A stretch of DNA of 64,000 nt from Legionella_C dresdenensis (GTDB taxonomy: Bacteria > Pseudomonadota > Gammaproteobacteria > Legionellales > Legionellaceae): NCBI RefSeq assembly GCF_042649825.1, contig NZ_JBHSAB010000010.1, positions 31,826 through 95,825 on the forward strand. Reading direction: 5' to 3'. Below the pieces are notes generated by a model that searched no databases, was not told the origin of the DNA, and saw only the letters and a program-made list of their open reading frames with translations. This document shows positions 35,291 through 42,865 of this stretch, piece by piece. The position numbers and the translations under genes are program-made. Position 1 is the first letter of the stretch. Each line of letters begins with the position of its first letter.

Positions 35291-36043
35291 TTATACGGAA
35301 TCACCTTGTTCGCTTTTAAACTCGACAAGCAACTGCTTGTCCAAATCACTTAACACAATGCTTTCCAGCAAATCCGGGCGCTTAAGCCAAGTGTTGCCTA
35401 AAGCCTGTTTTCTTCGCCAGCGCTCTATATCGCTATGGTTCCCGCTCAGTAAGACTGGCGGAACATCCATGCCGTCAATTGAGGCTGGGCGCGTATAATG
35501 CGGGCAGTCCAGCAGGCCATTCATAAATGAATCCTGCTCAGCTGAACCTGCATGCCCGAGACTGCCGGGCAACAAGCGCACAATACCATCGATAAAAAGC
35601 ATCGCAGCTAATTCGCCGCCGCTTAAAACAAAATCACCGACAGACCATTCTTCATCGACATGACGCTGGATAATACGCTCATCAATGCCTTCATAACGTC
35701 CCGCAATAAACAGCAAGGGCTGCGATGCCCGGGCTTCCCGGTTCAGATCCGACTGCTTGACTGCCTTGCCTTGCGGGCTCAGGTAAATTGTCTTACAGTC
35801 TGGCGGCATGATTGATTTGGCATGGTTAATGGCCGCGTTTAACGGTTCATACATCATTACCATGCCCGGTCCGCCGCCATAAGGCTTATCGTCAATCTGG
35901 CGATAAGGCCTGTCAGCCCACTGACGGGGACTCCAGTGTTCAATCTTGACAAGCCCCTGATTAATCGCTCGACCTGTAACACCATAGTCAAGTCCGGCAA
36001 AAATCTCCGGCAGCAGGCTTATTATGCCAATATGCAACGTCAT
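35291..36043 (-). CDS. trmD: tRNA (guanine-N1-)-methyltransferase
   Basis: Methylates G37 next to the anticodon to prevent +1 frameshifting. 250 aa. SPOUT-class features visible: LHIGIISLLPEIFAGLDYGV, KPYGGGPGMVMMYEPL, FIAGRYEGIDERIIQRHVDE, and the knotted binding site WSVGDFVLSGGELAAMLFID. The ATG overlaps the rimM stop by one base, implying coupled translation. Confidence 0.97.
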   Translation of the reverse strand: MTLHIGIISLLPEIFAGLDYGVTGRAINQGLVKIEHWSPRQWADRPYRQIDDKPYGGGPGMVMMYEPLNAAINHAKSIMPPDCKTIYLSPQGKAVKQSDLNREARASQPLLFIAGRYEGIDERIIQRHVDEEWSVGDFVLSGGELAAMLFIDGIVRLLPGSLGHAGSAEQDSFMNGLLDCPHYTRPASIDGMDVPPVLLSGNHSDIERWRRKQALGNTWLKRPDLLESIVLSDLDKQLLVEFKSEQGDSV

Positions 36044-36552
36044 TAAAAATCAGCATCCCAATCAACTGTAATCAATCGATTGTCAATATCAACATTGGTG
36101 ACGACCTGGTCAGGCAAATAAGGGATCAAATGCCTTTTTTTGCCTTCTACCACCAGGACATCATTAGAACCAGTCGCTAGCATATCTACCACCTCGCCCA
36201 GCTCTTCATTTTGAAGGTTGCAAACTCGCAATCCTATAAGCTGGTGCCAGTAATATTCTCCGGGTTCCAGTTCGGGAAGATGCTCACGCGGAACGGCAAT
36301 CTCAACATTAGTCAGTTTTGTTGCTTCTTCACGCTCATCAAACCCTTCAATCAGCGCAAGAATATGCTTATCGGTAACATCTACCCGTTGCAGGTTTAAA
36401 ACCTGCCATTGCTTGTTGATAAAGGCATACCACTCTGAATAACGTAATATATTATCCCGCGGTTCAGTAAATGAATGGACGGTAACAAAACCTTTAATGC
36501 CATGCACTTTACCAAAACGGCCAATCACAACCCAATCTTCTGACTTATCCAC
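36043..36552 (-). CDS. rimM: Ribosome maturation factor RimM
   Basis: Assists 16S rRNA processing and 30S assembly near S19. 169 aa, with the N-terminal domain (VVIGRFGKVHGIKGFVTVHS) and the C-terminal PRC-barrel (EPGEYYWHQLIGLRVCNLQN, VLVVEGKKRHLIPYLPDQVV). It follows rpsP by 6 bp and shares one base with trmD. Confidence 0.97.
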   Translation of the reverse strand: MDKSEDWVVIGRFGKVHGIKGFVTVHSFTEPRDNILRYSEWYAFINKQWQVLNLQRVDVTDKHILALIEGFDEREEATKLTNVEIAVPREHLPELEPGEYYWHQLIGLRVCNLQNEELGEVVDMLATGSNDVLVVEGKKRHLIPYLPDQVVTNVDIDNRLITVDWDADF

Positions 36553-36558
36553 TGATTA

Positions 36559-36819
36559 TTACGCAGCAGCTTCAGTTTTTTTGTATTTTTTTACCAATGA
36601 GGCAACGCGATCAGACAGTTGCGCACCTTGGCCTTGCCAGTGGACTAATTTATCCATTTCCAGGTGCAGGCCGATTTCCTGACCTTTGGCAATTGGATTG
36701 TAGTAACCAATGCGCTCAATGTAATTTCCACCATCACGGCGCTTACGGCTATCCGTAACAACTACGTGGTAAAAAGGACGCTTTTTAGCGCCTGCTCTTG
36801 ATAAACGTATAACGACCAT
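36559..36819 (-). CDS. rpsP: 30S ribosomal protein S16
   Basis: Small-subunit assembly protein, 86 aa, with the family start MVVIRLSRAGAKKRPFYHVV and RRDGGNYIERIGYYNP. AGAGGAAA precedes the ATG. It heads the rpsP-rimM-trmD-rplS cluster; the 83-bp space to ffh upstream probably carries its promoter, though no clear pair was fixed. Confidence 0.97.
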   Translation of the reverse strand: MVVIRLSRAGAKKRPFYHVVVTDSRKRRDGGNYIERIGYYNPIAKGQEIGLHLEMDKLVHWQGQGAQLSDRVASLVKKYKKTEAAA

Positions 36820-36902
36820 TATTTTCCTCTTTAAGAGTAGTTACATAAAAATGCCGTGTATTGTACGAAAATTAACTCGGCATGGGAAGCAAAAGTTTAC
36901 AT

Positions 36903-38279
36903 TTATTCAAAATCACCGGGCATTATGCCTTTTAAGCCAGCCAAACCGCCTATGCCGCGCATTAGTTTTTTCATTCCACCGGGGGCGGTGATTTTTTTCA
37001 TCATGCGCTGCATTTGCTCAAATTGTTTCAAAAGGCGATTGATATCCTGAATTTGAGTGCCTGAGCCCAAAGCAATTCTTTTTTTCCGGGAACCGACAAT
37101 GATTTTCGGAACACGTCTTTCTTTCGGTGTCATTGAATTAATAATGGCAATTGTTTTTGCCAATGCCTTATCGCTGACCTGATTCATTGCTGCGCTCTGC
37201 AGCTGGCCGAGTCCCGGTAATTTGCTCATCATACCGGCAACACCGCCCATGTTATTCATTTGCAATAATTGCTGTTTAAAATCTTCCAGATCAAACCCTT
37301 TGCCTTTTTTGATTTTCTTGGCCAGTTTTTCACTTGCCTGTTTGTCAGCCTTACGCTCAACTTCTTCAATCAGGGTCAGAATATCACCCATACCAAGGAT
37401 GCGCGACGCAATCCGATCGGGATGGAAGGGCTCCAGAGCATCTATCTTTTCACCGCTGCCGATAAATTTAATGGGTTGTCCGGTAATGTGTTTGACCGAC
37501 AGCGCCGCGCCGCCACGGGCATCACCATCTGTCTTGGTCAGGATAACCCCGGTTAACGGCAGGGCATCATGGAATGCTTTAGCGGTATTCGCCGCATCCT
37601 GACCGGTCATACTGTCAACAACAAACAGCGTCTCGATTGGTTTTACCGCCTGATGCAGGGCTTTAATTTCAGCCATCATCTCATCATCAATGTGCAATCG
37701 GCCAGCAGTATCGAGAATAACTACATCCATATACTGTTTACGGGCTGCATCAAGCGCCTTGTTCGCAATATCTATCGGTTTTTCATGGACATCGGCAGGG
37801 AAAAAAGCAACATCAAGCTGGGTTGCCAGGACTTTAAGCTGTTCAATCGCGGCGGGACGGTAAACGTCAACGCTGGCTACCATAACTTTTTTATTTTCGG
37901 TTTCTTTCAGGTAGCGGGCGAGTTTTGCGGTACTGGTTGTTTTACCGGAACCCTGCAAACCTGCCATCAAAAAGACCGCCGGCGGTTGAGTCTTATAATT
38001 CAGTTCCGCACGTTGACTGCCAAGAACAAGAACAAGTTCATCATTAATCAGCTTCACCATAGCCTGTTCAGGTTTCAGGTTAGGGTCAATCTGCTGTCCG
38101 AGGGCCTTGGTTTTAATGTCGTCTATAAACTGTTTGACAACCGGCAGGGCGACATCTGCTTCCAGCAGCGACAAGCGTACTTCACGCAATGCCTGCTGCA
38201 TGTTCTCTTCTGTAAAGTGGCTTATCCCGCGCAGTGAGCGGAAGGCATTTGATAAACTCGTTGTTAAATTTTCAAACAT
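36903..38279 (-). CDS. ffh: Signal recognition particle protein Ffh
   Basis: GTPase that binds signal sequences and 4.5S RNA to deliver nascent membrane proteins to FtsY. 458 aa: N domain (MFENLTTSLSNAFRSLRGIS), G domain with GLQGSGKTTSTAKLARYL near residue 107, DVYRPAAIEQL, DTAGRLHIDDEMM and TKTDGDARGGAAL, then the methionine-rich M domain ending in RMMKKITAPGGMKKLMRGIG. The RNA partner ffs lies in this window at 61348-61461. Ffh next to rpsP is the common gammaproteobacterial order. Confidence 0.97.
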   Translation of the reverse strand: MFENLTTSLSNAFRSLRGISHFTEENMQQALREVRLSLLEADVALPVVKQFIDDIKTKALGQQIDPNLKPEQAMVKLINDELVLVLGSQRAELNYKTQPPAVFLMAGLQGSGKTTSTAKLARYLKETENKKVMVASVDVYRPAAIEQLKVLATQLDVAFFPADVHEKPIDIANKALDAARKQYMDVVILDTAGRLHIDDEMMAEIKALHQAVKPIETLFVVDSMTGQDAANTAKAFHDALPLTGVILTKTDGDARGGAALSVKHITGQPIKFIGSGEKIDALEPFHPDRIASRILGMGDILTLIEEVERKADKQASEKLAKKIKKGKGFDLEDFKQQLLQMNNMGGVAGMMSKLPGLGQLQSAAMNQVSDKALAKTIAIINSMTPKERRVPKIIVGSRKKRIALGSGTQIQDINRLLKQFEQMQRMMKKITAPGGMKKLMRGIGGLAGLKGIMPGDFE

Positions 38280-38398
38280 GATTCATGTATACCAGCTGAA
38301 AAAACGCCTAGTATATCACAGTGTATGCCGGCTGTAACCCGGAAAAGGTACCTTCCTCTGATGGCCGGAGAAGGCAAATCAGAATGGTTTAAACCAGG

Positions 38399-38480
38399 TT
38401 ATCATCCCCGCGAAAGCGGGGATCCATCCATCAAACAAGGTAAGGCCAGCTTGAGAAATGGATTCCTCCGCGGGCATGAC
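38399..38480. repeat. Composite dispersed repeat with CCCCGCGAAAGCGGGG hairpin
   Basis: A 6-bp GC stem closed by a GAAA tetraloop lies at 38406-38421, followed by GGATCCAT and, about 40 bp on, ATGGATTCCTCCGCGGGCAT. The two ends are roughly inverted copies (GGATCCAT/ATGGATTCC, CCCCGC/GCGGG), so the 82 bp forms a nested palindrome. It resembles intergenic repeats common in Legionellales genomes. It fills the space between ffh and the next gene's 3' end. Confidence 0.7.
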
Positions 38481-38486
38481 AAATCC

Positions 38487-39371
38487 TTAACTTAATGGCG
38501 GAACCTGGGGGTCCTTAGGAGTATCTTGCTCTAGAGTTTCTTTCGCAATTTTCTTTAAAAACTCACCTGTTCGATTGGAAAAAAAACCAAGGTCGGCACT
38601 TTTATATACGGTTAATATCTGCTTTACAAAATTCTCGGGAGTGGCATCAGCCGCAAAACGATTTTGCTCTTCCGGCTTAAGCAGGGCCTCCAATGCCTGT
38701 ATTTTGACGTCTTTGCGATCCTTATTCATGGACCAGAAGCTATTTTTCTCATTAGTGAGCGTGCGAATCATGTTTTCAATTTCATCTCGATGCTTTTCAA
38801 TGATGTCATGAACTTTGTTCGGTTTGGCTTCATTATTGGATTGTGAATTGGATTCAGCATATTCAGGAATATAGCAAATGTCGACCATTTTTTGGACTGT
38901 TAATTTTGAAAGGATAAGGTTATTTTCTACGTCATTTAGCTTAAAAATAACCCTCTTCGGGCCTAGCTCGAGTAATTGGAAATCACGATCAGAATCAATT
39001 ACTCTCTGTATTGCTGCCCTCGCTTGTTCAAGATCGCCAGTAAAGTCACCTCTTGGGATATGGAGCTGCCCATTGCCAAGATTCACAGTGATGAGTTCTG
39101 CCGGATCGGGTATTTTAAAGAGTTTAAGTATAGTACTAACCACAATTTCGTCGCGCTTAAGCCGATGTGGTTGTCCATCGATGTATAATGTAACGTCACC
39201 GTCTGGCTGCTGCTCTTCCATAGCGACATTATTATTTTTAATAAAATTCTCAATGAGATGCATGGTAAGAGTTGATTTCCGTGTATGCTCTTTCTCATCA
39301 ATCTGAAGCAAAAGTTGTTTATTACTATCGTGGGTGCTATTTATAAATACAGCAATTTTACTGCTACTCAT
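38487..39371 (-). CDS. Hypothetical protein, effector-like
   Basis: 294 aa, starting MSSSKIAVFINSTHDSNKQL, with ribosome binding site AGGAAA and a strong promoter (39404-39432). The first half is strand-rich with DGQPHRLKRDEIVVSTILKL; the second half is helical and charged, including IIEKHRDEIENMIRTLTNEK and a final block VKIQALEALLKPEEQNRFAA then SADLGFFSNRTGEFLKKIAK. That last arrangement resembles a helical module seen at the C-terminus of various Legionella proteins, but I cannot name the family. No signal peptide. The tail is acidic and polar (ETLEQDTPKDPQVPPLS), consistent with but not proving Dot/Icm export. Confidence 0.72.
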   Translation of the reverse strand: MSSSKIAVFINSTHDSNKQLLLQIDEKEHTRKSTLTMHLIENFIKNNNVAMEEQQPDGDVTLYIDGQPHRLKRDEIVVSTILKLFKIPDPAELITVNLGNGQLHIPRGDFTGDLEQARAAIQRVIDSDRDFQLLELGPKRVIFKLNDVENNLILSKLTVQKMVDICYIPEYAESNSQSNNEAKPNKVHDIIEKHRDEIENMIRTLTNEKNSFWSMNKDRKDVKIQALEALLKPEEQNRFAADATPENFVKQILTVYKSADLGFFSNRTGEFLKKIAKETLEQDTPKDPQVPPLS

Positions 39372-39403
39372 GATTGTTTCCTGGAATTTCTATTTGGTAT
39401 TAT

Positions 39404-39432
39404 ATTGTACATTATGAGTTCCTTGTTGTCAA
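39404..39432 (-). promoter_or_regulatory. Predicted sigma70 promoter of the 39371 gene
   Basis: On the minus strand a consensus TTGACA (39432-39427) and TACAAT (39409-39404) are separated by 17 bp. Confidence 0.7.
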
Positions 39433-39447
39433 AAACATATACAAATA

Positions 39448-39476
39448 TTGAGTCACCTGGATCGATCAGATACTAT
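39448..39476 (+). promoter_or_regulatory. Predicted sigma70 promoter of the 39512 gene
   Basis: TTGAGT (39448-39453) and TACTAT (39471-39476) are spaced 17 bp apart, facing away from the minus-strand promoter 16 bp to its left. Confidence 0.6.
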
Positions 39477-39511
39477 CTGTCACGCATTCAAAGATAAGAG
39501 GTGGGTTTATT

Positions 39512-40057
39512 GTGATTACATTAGTAGATTATGACGGTTTAATTATTCAGGCTTTGCATAAGTCCCGCAACCAGGATTCATCAATCCTTGCTAAAGAGTT
39601 GCTTGAGCAACGAAAGGACTGTGCGGATGACAATAATGTAAAGTCTTTAGATAATTATATTAAGGCATGGCAACAGGATTTAGAGAAAGTGGAACCTGCT
39701 TACAGAAACGGATTTTTAAACAATTGGAGTACATTTACAGCTCAGGAAAACGCAGGACTTACCCGTTTTCAAATTGTATCGGTGACCCAACTTAAATACA
39801 TAGTTAACAGGAATCCCGATTGGTTTGGGCCGCTTAAGGAATTTGTATATAAATACCATAAAAGCGATTATGTACGCCAATACCTGCATACCGCACTTAC
39901 CCCTCAGGGACCAAAAACTGCAGAAGCTTCAGCCCCAGCCCCCAAAGCCTCTGAACCACCCAAAGCGCCAACAACACAATCATTCTTTGACCGGCCACAC
40001 CCGCCAGCTTCTACGCTCTTACCTTGCACAGGACCAGGCTGCAATACATCCATCTAG
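39512..40057 (+). CDS. Hypothetical protein with proline/alanine-rich tail
   Basis: 181 aa from GTG 39512, with AAGAGGTGGG just upstream. The first 130 residues are helical (VDYDGLIIQALHKSRNQDSS, ELLEQRKDCADDNNVKSLDN). From residue about 137 the protein changes to a disordered Pro/Ala/Thr stretch (EASAPAPKASEPPKAPTTQS) and ends PASTLLPCTGPGCNTSI, with two late cysteines. No signal peptide or family is recognised. It is divergent from the effector-like gene to the left, and the two share a compact promoter region, which could mean common regulation. Confidence 0.68.
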   Translation: MITLVDYDGLIIQALHKSRNQDSSILAKELLEQRKDCADDNNVKSLDNYIKAWQQDLEKVEPAYRNGFLNNWSTFTAQENAGLTRFQIVSVTQLKYIVNRNPDWFGPLKEFVYKYHKSDYVRQYLHTALTPQGPKTAEASAPAPKASEPPKAPTTQSFFDRPHPPASTLLPCTGPGCNTSI

Positions 40058-40086
40058 CGGGTCAACAATATCCATTTTAAAGCGCA

Positions 40087-40108
40087 GATTGGGCTGTAAA
40101 GCCCAACA
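40087..40108. repeat. Dispersed hairpin, family B
   Basis: GATTGGGCTGTAAAGCCCAACA: stem TTGGGCT/AGCCCAA with a short GTAA-type loop. It lies between convergent genes and could double as a terminator. Confidence 0.75.
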
Positions 40109-40176
40109 ATCCTTCCTCTAGACGAATAAAAGCAGATAAAGACAAATGAAAAAAATGTAAAGAATTTTTATATGAT

Positions 40177-40674
40177 TTAAAATGCAAGCCGCGGACATAG
40201 CATTATGAATACTTCACGAAAAAGAGCTGATGCCGCATGATTTATTCCCGGACTATTTGATTCGCGCGGACCTGCGATATTTAGTGTTTTAATATTATTT
40301 ATATTAATCCATTCCAGTATTTTTTGATTAATATCGCTTTTATCAGCAACACTAATTATCAGAAGCGGTTTATTTTGGCGTTTTGCATCTTTGATAGTAA
40401 GCCACGTACCATCTTTAATCTGCTCAGGTAAAGGAAGATCAGGCACAATAATTAAAGTCCCGTCTGAATCTCTTATATTTAAAATAGTCCGCTCGGCTGG
40501 ATCGAAGGTTGTAGTCTGTTTCAGCTCTGAGTATTTATCTAAAACACAAATGCCATTTTCATCAAGACCACCTGCGGGACACCATCCTCCAATCTCAATA
40601 CCTAATTCAGATGCAACCATTAATCCAGCTTGATCTACACCTGTCTGGCCGCCAGAAACGATTTTTTCAATCAT
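40177..40674 (-). CDS. Putative molybdenum-carrier/YpsA-LOG-fold protein
   Basis: About 165 aa from ATG 40674 (MIEKIVSGGQTGVDQAGLMV); a start five codons upstream is less likely. The blocks GGWCPAGGLDENG, ILNIRDSDGTLIIVPDLPL and LNIAGPRESNSPGI match the family annotated as putative molybdenum carrier proteins (PF12694), which have a Rossmann-like fold related to LOG/DprA nucleotide-binding proteins. A direct role in molybdenum transport is not proven; Aravind-type analyses place the superfamily in nucleotide-derived ligand sensing. It sits at the left border of the accessory region and is separated from the repressor gene by about 200 bp. Confidence 0.82.
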   Translation of the reverse strand: MIEKIVSGGQTGVDQAGLMVASELGIEIGGWCPAGGLDENGICVLDKYSELKQTTTFDPAERTILNIRDSDGTLIIVPDLPLPEQIKDGTWLTIKDAKRQNKPLLIISVADKSDINQKILEWININNIKTLNIAGPRESNSPGINHAASALFREVFIMLCPRLAF

Positions 40675-40774
40675 TTTTACAACTCCCAACCTTTTTTATT
40701 ATATTTAAAAAGGTAAATTCTTAGCTTTGCTGCAGCGCAGCATAGCACACAAATATCACTATTTTAATTTCAAA

Positions 40775-40800
40775 CGTAGGTGGGGCTGTAAAGCCAACAC
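40775..40800. repeat. Dispersed hairpin, family B (degenerate copy)
   Basis: CGTAGGTGGGGCTGTAAAGC then CAACAC, in the 199-bp space between the molybdenum-carrier-like gene and the repressor gene. Confidence 0.65.
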
Positions 40801-40888
40801 TCAACTCATCAAAAGGAAGAATCCTTAATATGCTGCACTGCACCAAGACTTCAATAACCGAACAGGTACAATCATTAGGTATCGTTAA

Positions 40889-41533
40889 CTAATATTCCTC
40901 GCAGGCATATCTTATCTCAATAATTACACCAATTATTTTATCGTACTCTTTAAGCTCCCTCATTTCCAAATGGCTTAATTCCGGGCTGAAAGGTTTTACA
41001 AAATGTTTTTCAGTATCAGTAATTAACTGCCGGACAATAATTTCCGGGTAATCTTGTAACTTAACAATCACGTAACTTTTGTGATGTGGGCATCGTCCCG
41101 GATCCGTCAGGAGGATTGCGCCTCTGGGTATTATCGGTTCCATGGAGCAATCCGGCATGAAAGTAGCGAATGAATTCGCTCCCATTTTTTGATTGCAGAC
41201 AACATGCTGCTTTATATTAGTAAAGCTATCCGGCCAGTTATTCATCTGGGAAATAGTAACCAGAGGGATGCTTTTCAGATTGCTTTCGTTCGTTACCAGG
41301 GAAGGGATTGGTTCATAACCGCGTAACTGGTTAATTGTGATTCCAAAATAATTTGCTATAGGTTGAAGTGTTGTCGTACGCGGGTTTTTATAGAGTCCAG
41401 ATGCAATGCGCTGAATAGAAGGCTGAGGCAAATTAACCTGCCGGGCCAATTCAGCCACCGTAATTCCGTCACGTTTTATCAGTTCGCCTAAAATATTATG
41501 CAATTCTACATCTTTTTCTATTTTATAACTCAT
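40889..41533 (-). CDS. HTH repressor with LexA/CI-like S24 C-terminal domain
   Basis: About 214 aa from ATG 41533 (MSYKIEKDVELHNILGELIK). Residues 23-46 form an XRE-type helix-turn-helix (ITVAELARQVNLPQPSIQRI), and residues 115-200 an S24 peptidase-like domain with the nucleophile Ser in DCSMEPIIPRGAILLTDP (S130). At the position of the catalytic lysine of LexA/CI (VKRL-type) there is R168 (IIVRQLI), so autocleavage may be lost. The gene is divergent from the RiPP precursor copy at 41693 and the two share overlapping promoters with a 27-bp operator-like palindrome. It is the likely regulator of the peptide cluster and of itself. Similar to the C2/CI-like repressors of Legionella mobile elements, but no phage genes are nearby. 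Confidence 0.85.
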   Translation of the reverse strand: MSYKIEKDVELHNILGELIKRDGITVAELARQVNLPQPSIQRIASGLYKNPRTTTLQPIANYFGITINQLRGYEPIPSLVTNESNLKSIPLVTISQMNNWPDSFTNIKQHVVCNQKMGANSFATFMPDCSMEPIIPRGAILLTDPGRCPHHKSYVIVKLQDYPEIIVRQLITDTEKHFVKPFSPELSHLEMRELKEYDKIIGVIIEIRYACEEY

Positions 41534-41589
41534 ATTGTATATTCTCTTTAAAGGCAGTGTTTCCCGCCAACCTGCATGCATAATTTCTT

Positions 41590-41618
41590 ATTATAAAAAA
41601 AGTATTGACTCGTATCAA
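41590..41618 (-). promoter_or_regulatory. Predicted promoter of the repressor gene
   Basis: On the minus strand TTGATA (41618-41613) and TATAAT (41595-41590) are separated by 17 bp. Its -35 region interleaves with the divergent promoter at 41605-41632, so the two cannot be occupied at once. Confidence 0.7.
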
Positions 41619-41632
41619 ATATTATTTATAAT
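41605..41632 (+). promoter_or_regulatory. Predicted promoter of the decayed precursor copy
   Basis: TTGACT (41605-41610) and a perfect TATAAT (41627-41632) are spaced 16 bp apart. Transcription would begin near 41639, at the left arm of the operator palindrome. Confidence 0.75.
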
Positions 41633-41639
41633 ACCAAAA

Positions 41640-41666
41640 TATACCAATTATTATTAATATGGTATA
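41640..41666. promoter_or_regulatory. Operator-like inverted repeat TATACCA-N13-TGGTATA (left copy)
   Basis: Perfect 7-bp arms (41640-41646 and 41660-41666) flank an AT-rich 13-bp spacer. It lies at the start point of the plus-strand promoter and beside the repressor gene, as expected for a CI-like dimer site. An extra ATACC half site lies at 41631-41635. Confidence 0.65.
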
Positions 41667-41692
41667 TTAAAATAATAAAAACGGAGAATAAA

Positions 41693-41800
41693 ATGGAAGA
41701 TAATAAGCGAGTCCTGGCCTACACCTTAGCAAAAGAGAATGGAAAAATCATAATAGTTTTGACGCAAAATATAAAACGAATTTGCAATACTTTAGATTAA
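41693..41800 (+). pseudogene. Decayed copy of the double-glycine precursor peptide
   Basis: Starts with the same ribosome binding site and the same first 15 residues (MEDNKRVLAYTLAKE) as the intact peptide at 42866, then diverges into NGKIIIVLTQNIKRICNTLD and stops. Compared with the intact copy, about 13 bases (ATTAGCAGGGAAG) plus one T are missing before TGGAAAA, which removes the ELENVSGG processing site and shifts the frame. The peptide therefore has no cleavage site or core. It may still titrate the modification enzyme through its leader, but decay is the simpler reading. Confidence 0.7.
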
Positions 41801-41912
41801 TGCTCAATGCTGAGCCATAATTCAAGCATAGGATATGCGTATTTTTATGGCTACCCATATAACTCAATTTCCGATATCATCTCGGTGTTCGTCCAATACT
41901 CAAGGAATGATA

Positions 41913-42203
41913 ATGCGTCCATCTTATGTTTATATTCTTGCAAGTCAGCGCAACGGCACTCTGTATGTAGGCTCTACATCAAGCCTCATTAAGCGTACTT
42001 GTGAGCACAAAAATAAATTTATTCCTGGTTTCACAACCAAATATAACGTAAACATGCTGGTCTATTATGAAACACATGTCTTGTATATTGAAGCGGCTCG
42101 CCGTGAAAAACGGTTCAAAAATTGGCCAAGAAAGTGGAAGTTAAACCTAATCGAAAAATTTAACCCCGAATGGCGTGATCTATATGAAGAAATTTGCCAA
42201 TAA
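41913..42203 (+). CDS. Single-domain GIY-YIG nuclease-like protein
   Basis: 96 aa starting MRPSYVYILASQRNGTLYVG; AAGGA lies six bases before ATG 41913. The GIY-YIG domain is visible: YVYIL and LYVGSTSSLIKRTCEHKNK, with the catalytic Arg (KRTCEHK) and Glu (LIEKFNPEW region at the C-terminus, EAARREKRFKNWPRKWK before it). It is the UvrC-N/YhbQ-type small form, not a full homing endonuclease. It sits inside the segment between the two copies of the 142-bp direct repeat, together with a cupin gene, so it may have travelled with the duplication. Confidence 0.85.
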   Translation: MRPSYVYILASQRNGTLYVGSTSSLIKRTCEHKNKFIPGFTTKYNVNMLVYYETHVLYIEAARREKRFKNWPRKWKLNLIEKFNPEWRDLYEEICQ

Positions 42204-42213
42204 TTGTGATCTA

Positions 42214-42247
42214 CTGGATGCCGTGGACAAGCCACGGCACGTAGGAG
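42214..42247. repeat. Dispersed palindrome with GCCGTGG/CCACGGC stem
   Basis: CTAC at 42214, stem GCCGTGG (42223-42229), five-base loop ACAAG, CCACGGC (42235-42241), and GTAG closing the outer stem near 42247. It lies between the GIY-YIG and cupin genes, a terminator-like or REP-like hairpin without a T run. Confidence 0.65.
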
Positions 42248-42274
42248 AGTTGTCAGCAGATCTAAAGGAATGAA

Positions 42275-42634
42275 ATGAAAAAATATATAACGCTTTATTC
42301 GGGAACAGATAATAAGTCTTATTTTAAAGAAGAGGAGCATGATGTTGAATCAATACAACATCTTGGGGCGTATTCAGCAAGAATTCCGGCAACGGGTTTC
42401 AAATTCAGAATGTTTAAAGCGGGTTTGGAGTATAACTGGCATAACCCACCTCAGCCTCAATACATTATTTATCTGAATGGGGAAGTAGAAGTGGAGGCTA
42501 GTGGTGGCGAGAAGAGAGTGTTTAAATCTGGAGATGTTTTGTTTGCCAATGATATGGTAGGGCAAGGGCATATTACCCGCACATTAACAGATGGTAACTC
42601 AATAATCGTTACTACACAGGATGAGCAAGAATAG
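42275..42634 (+). CDS. Cupin-domain protein
   Basis: 119 aa with a single conserved beta-barrel. The first cupin motif region is AGLEYNWHNPPQPQYIIYLN, with H and Q in place of the full H-x-H-x3-E set, then GEVEVEASGGEKRVFKSGDV and the second motif FANDMVGQGHITRTLTDGNS with one His. The metal site is therefore reduced. AAAGGA precedes the ATG. It starts 71 bp after the GIY-YIG gene and lies about 134 bp upstream of the second promoter/leader repeat. Whether it belongs to the peptide system or to the inserted segment is unclear; a tailoring role is possible but unsupported. Confidence 0.8.
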   Translation: MKKYITLYSGTDNKSYFKEEEHDVESIQHLGAYSARIPATGFKFRMFKAGLEYNWHNPPQPQYIIYLNGEVEVEASGGEKRVFKSGDVLFANDMVGQGHITRTLTDGNSIIVTTQDEQE

Positions 42635-42777
42635 GAAAGTACCAGTCCAAAGATTTAGAAAATGAAATTTACCATAAAAATTAAGCAAAGTTTTGTGTGG
42701 TTCAGGGCGAATTGCATTTTAAACTTGTTGTGGTTACACAGACAGACCTACTTGCATAAGTTTTTATTAAAAAAGTA

Positions 42778-42805
42778 TTGACTCGTATCAAATATTATTT
42801 ATAAT
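42778..42805 (+). promoter_or_regulatory. Predicted promoter of the RiPP operon
   Basis: TTGACT (42778-42783) and TATAAT (42800-42805) spaced 16 bp, the only strong promoter visible ahead of the precursor and the five-gene operon. Confidence 0.78.
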
Positions 42806-42812
42806 ACCAAAA

Positions 42813-42839
42813 TATACCAATTATTATTAATATGGTATA
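42813..42839. promoter_or_regulatory. Operator-like inverted repeat TATACCA-N13-TGGTATA (right copy)
   Basis: Exact duplicate of the element at 41640-41666, placed at the predicted transcription start of the peptide operon. It would let the repressor at 40889-41533 control the operon in trans. Confidence 0.65.
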
Positions 42840-42865
42840 TTAAAATAATAAAAACGGAGAATAAA

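Larger units (their letters stand above)
41596..41737 (+). repeat. 142-bp direct repeat, left copy (promoter, operator and leader codons)
   Basis: Identical to 42769-42910 except one base (T at 41704 versus C at 42877). It carries the promoter, the palindrome, the ribosome binding site and the first 15 codons of the precursor peptide. Confidence 0.95.

Noticed and set aside
36903..38279. Long plus-strand frames at 37222-38237 opposite ffh
   Set aside because: Antisense shadow of a highly conserved gene.
40831..40893. Twenty-codon frame MLHCTKTSITEQVQSLGIVN with a possible ribosome binding site
   Set aside because: Too short to distinguish from chance and ends at the repressor gene's 3' end; no leader or export motif.
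40889..41533. Prophage remnant suggested by the CI-like repressor
   Set aside because: No integrase, phage structural genes or attachment repeats were found; the repressor is better explained by the divergent peptide operon.
41913..42203. Homing endonuclease within an intron
   Set aside because: Only the small YhbQ/UvrC-type domain is present, without DNA-binding modules, and no interrupted host gene is visible.
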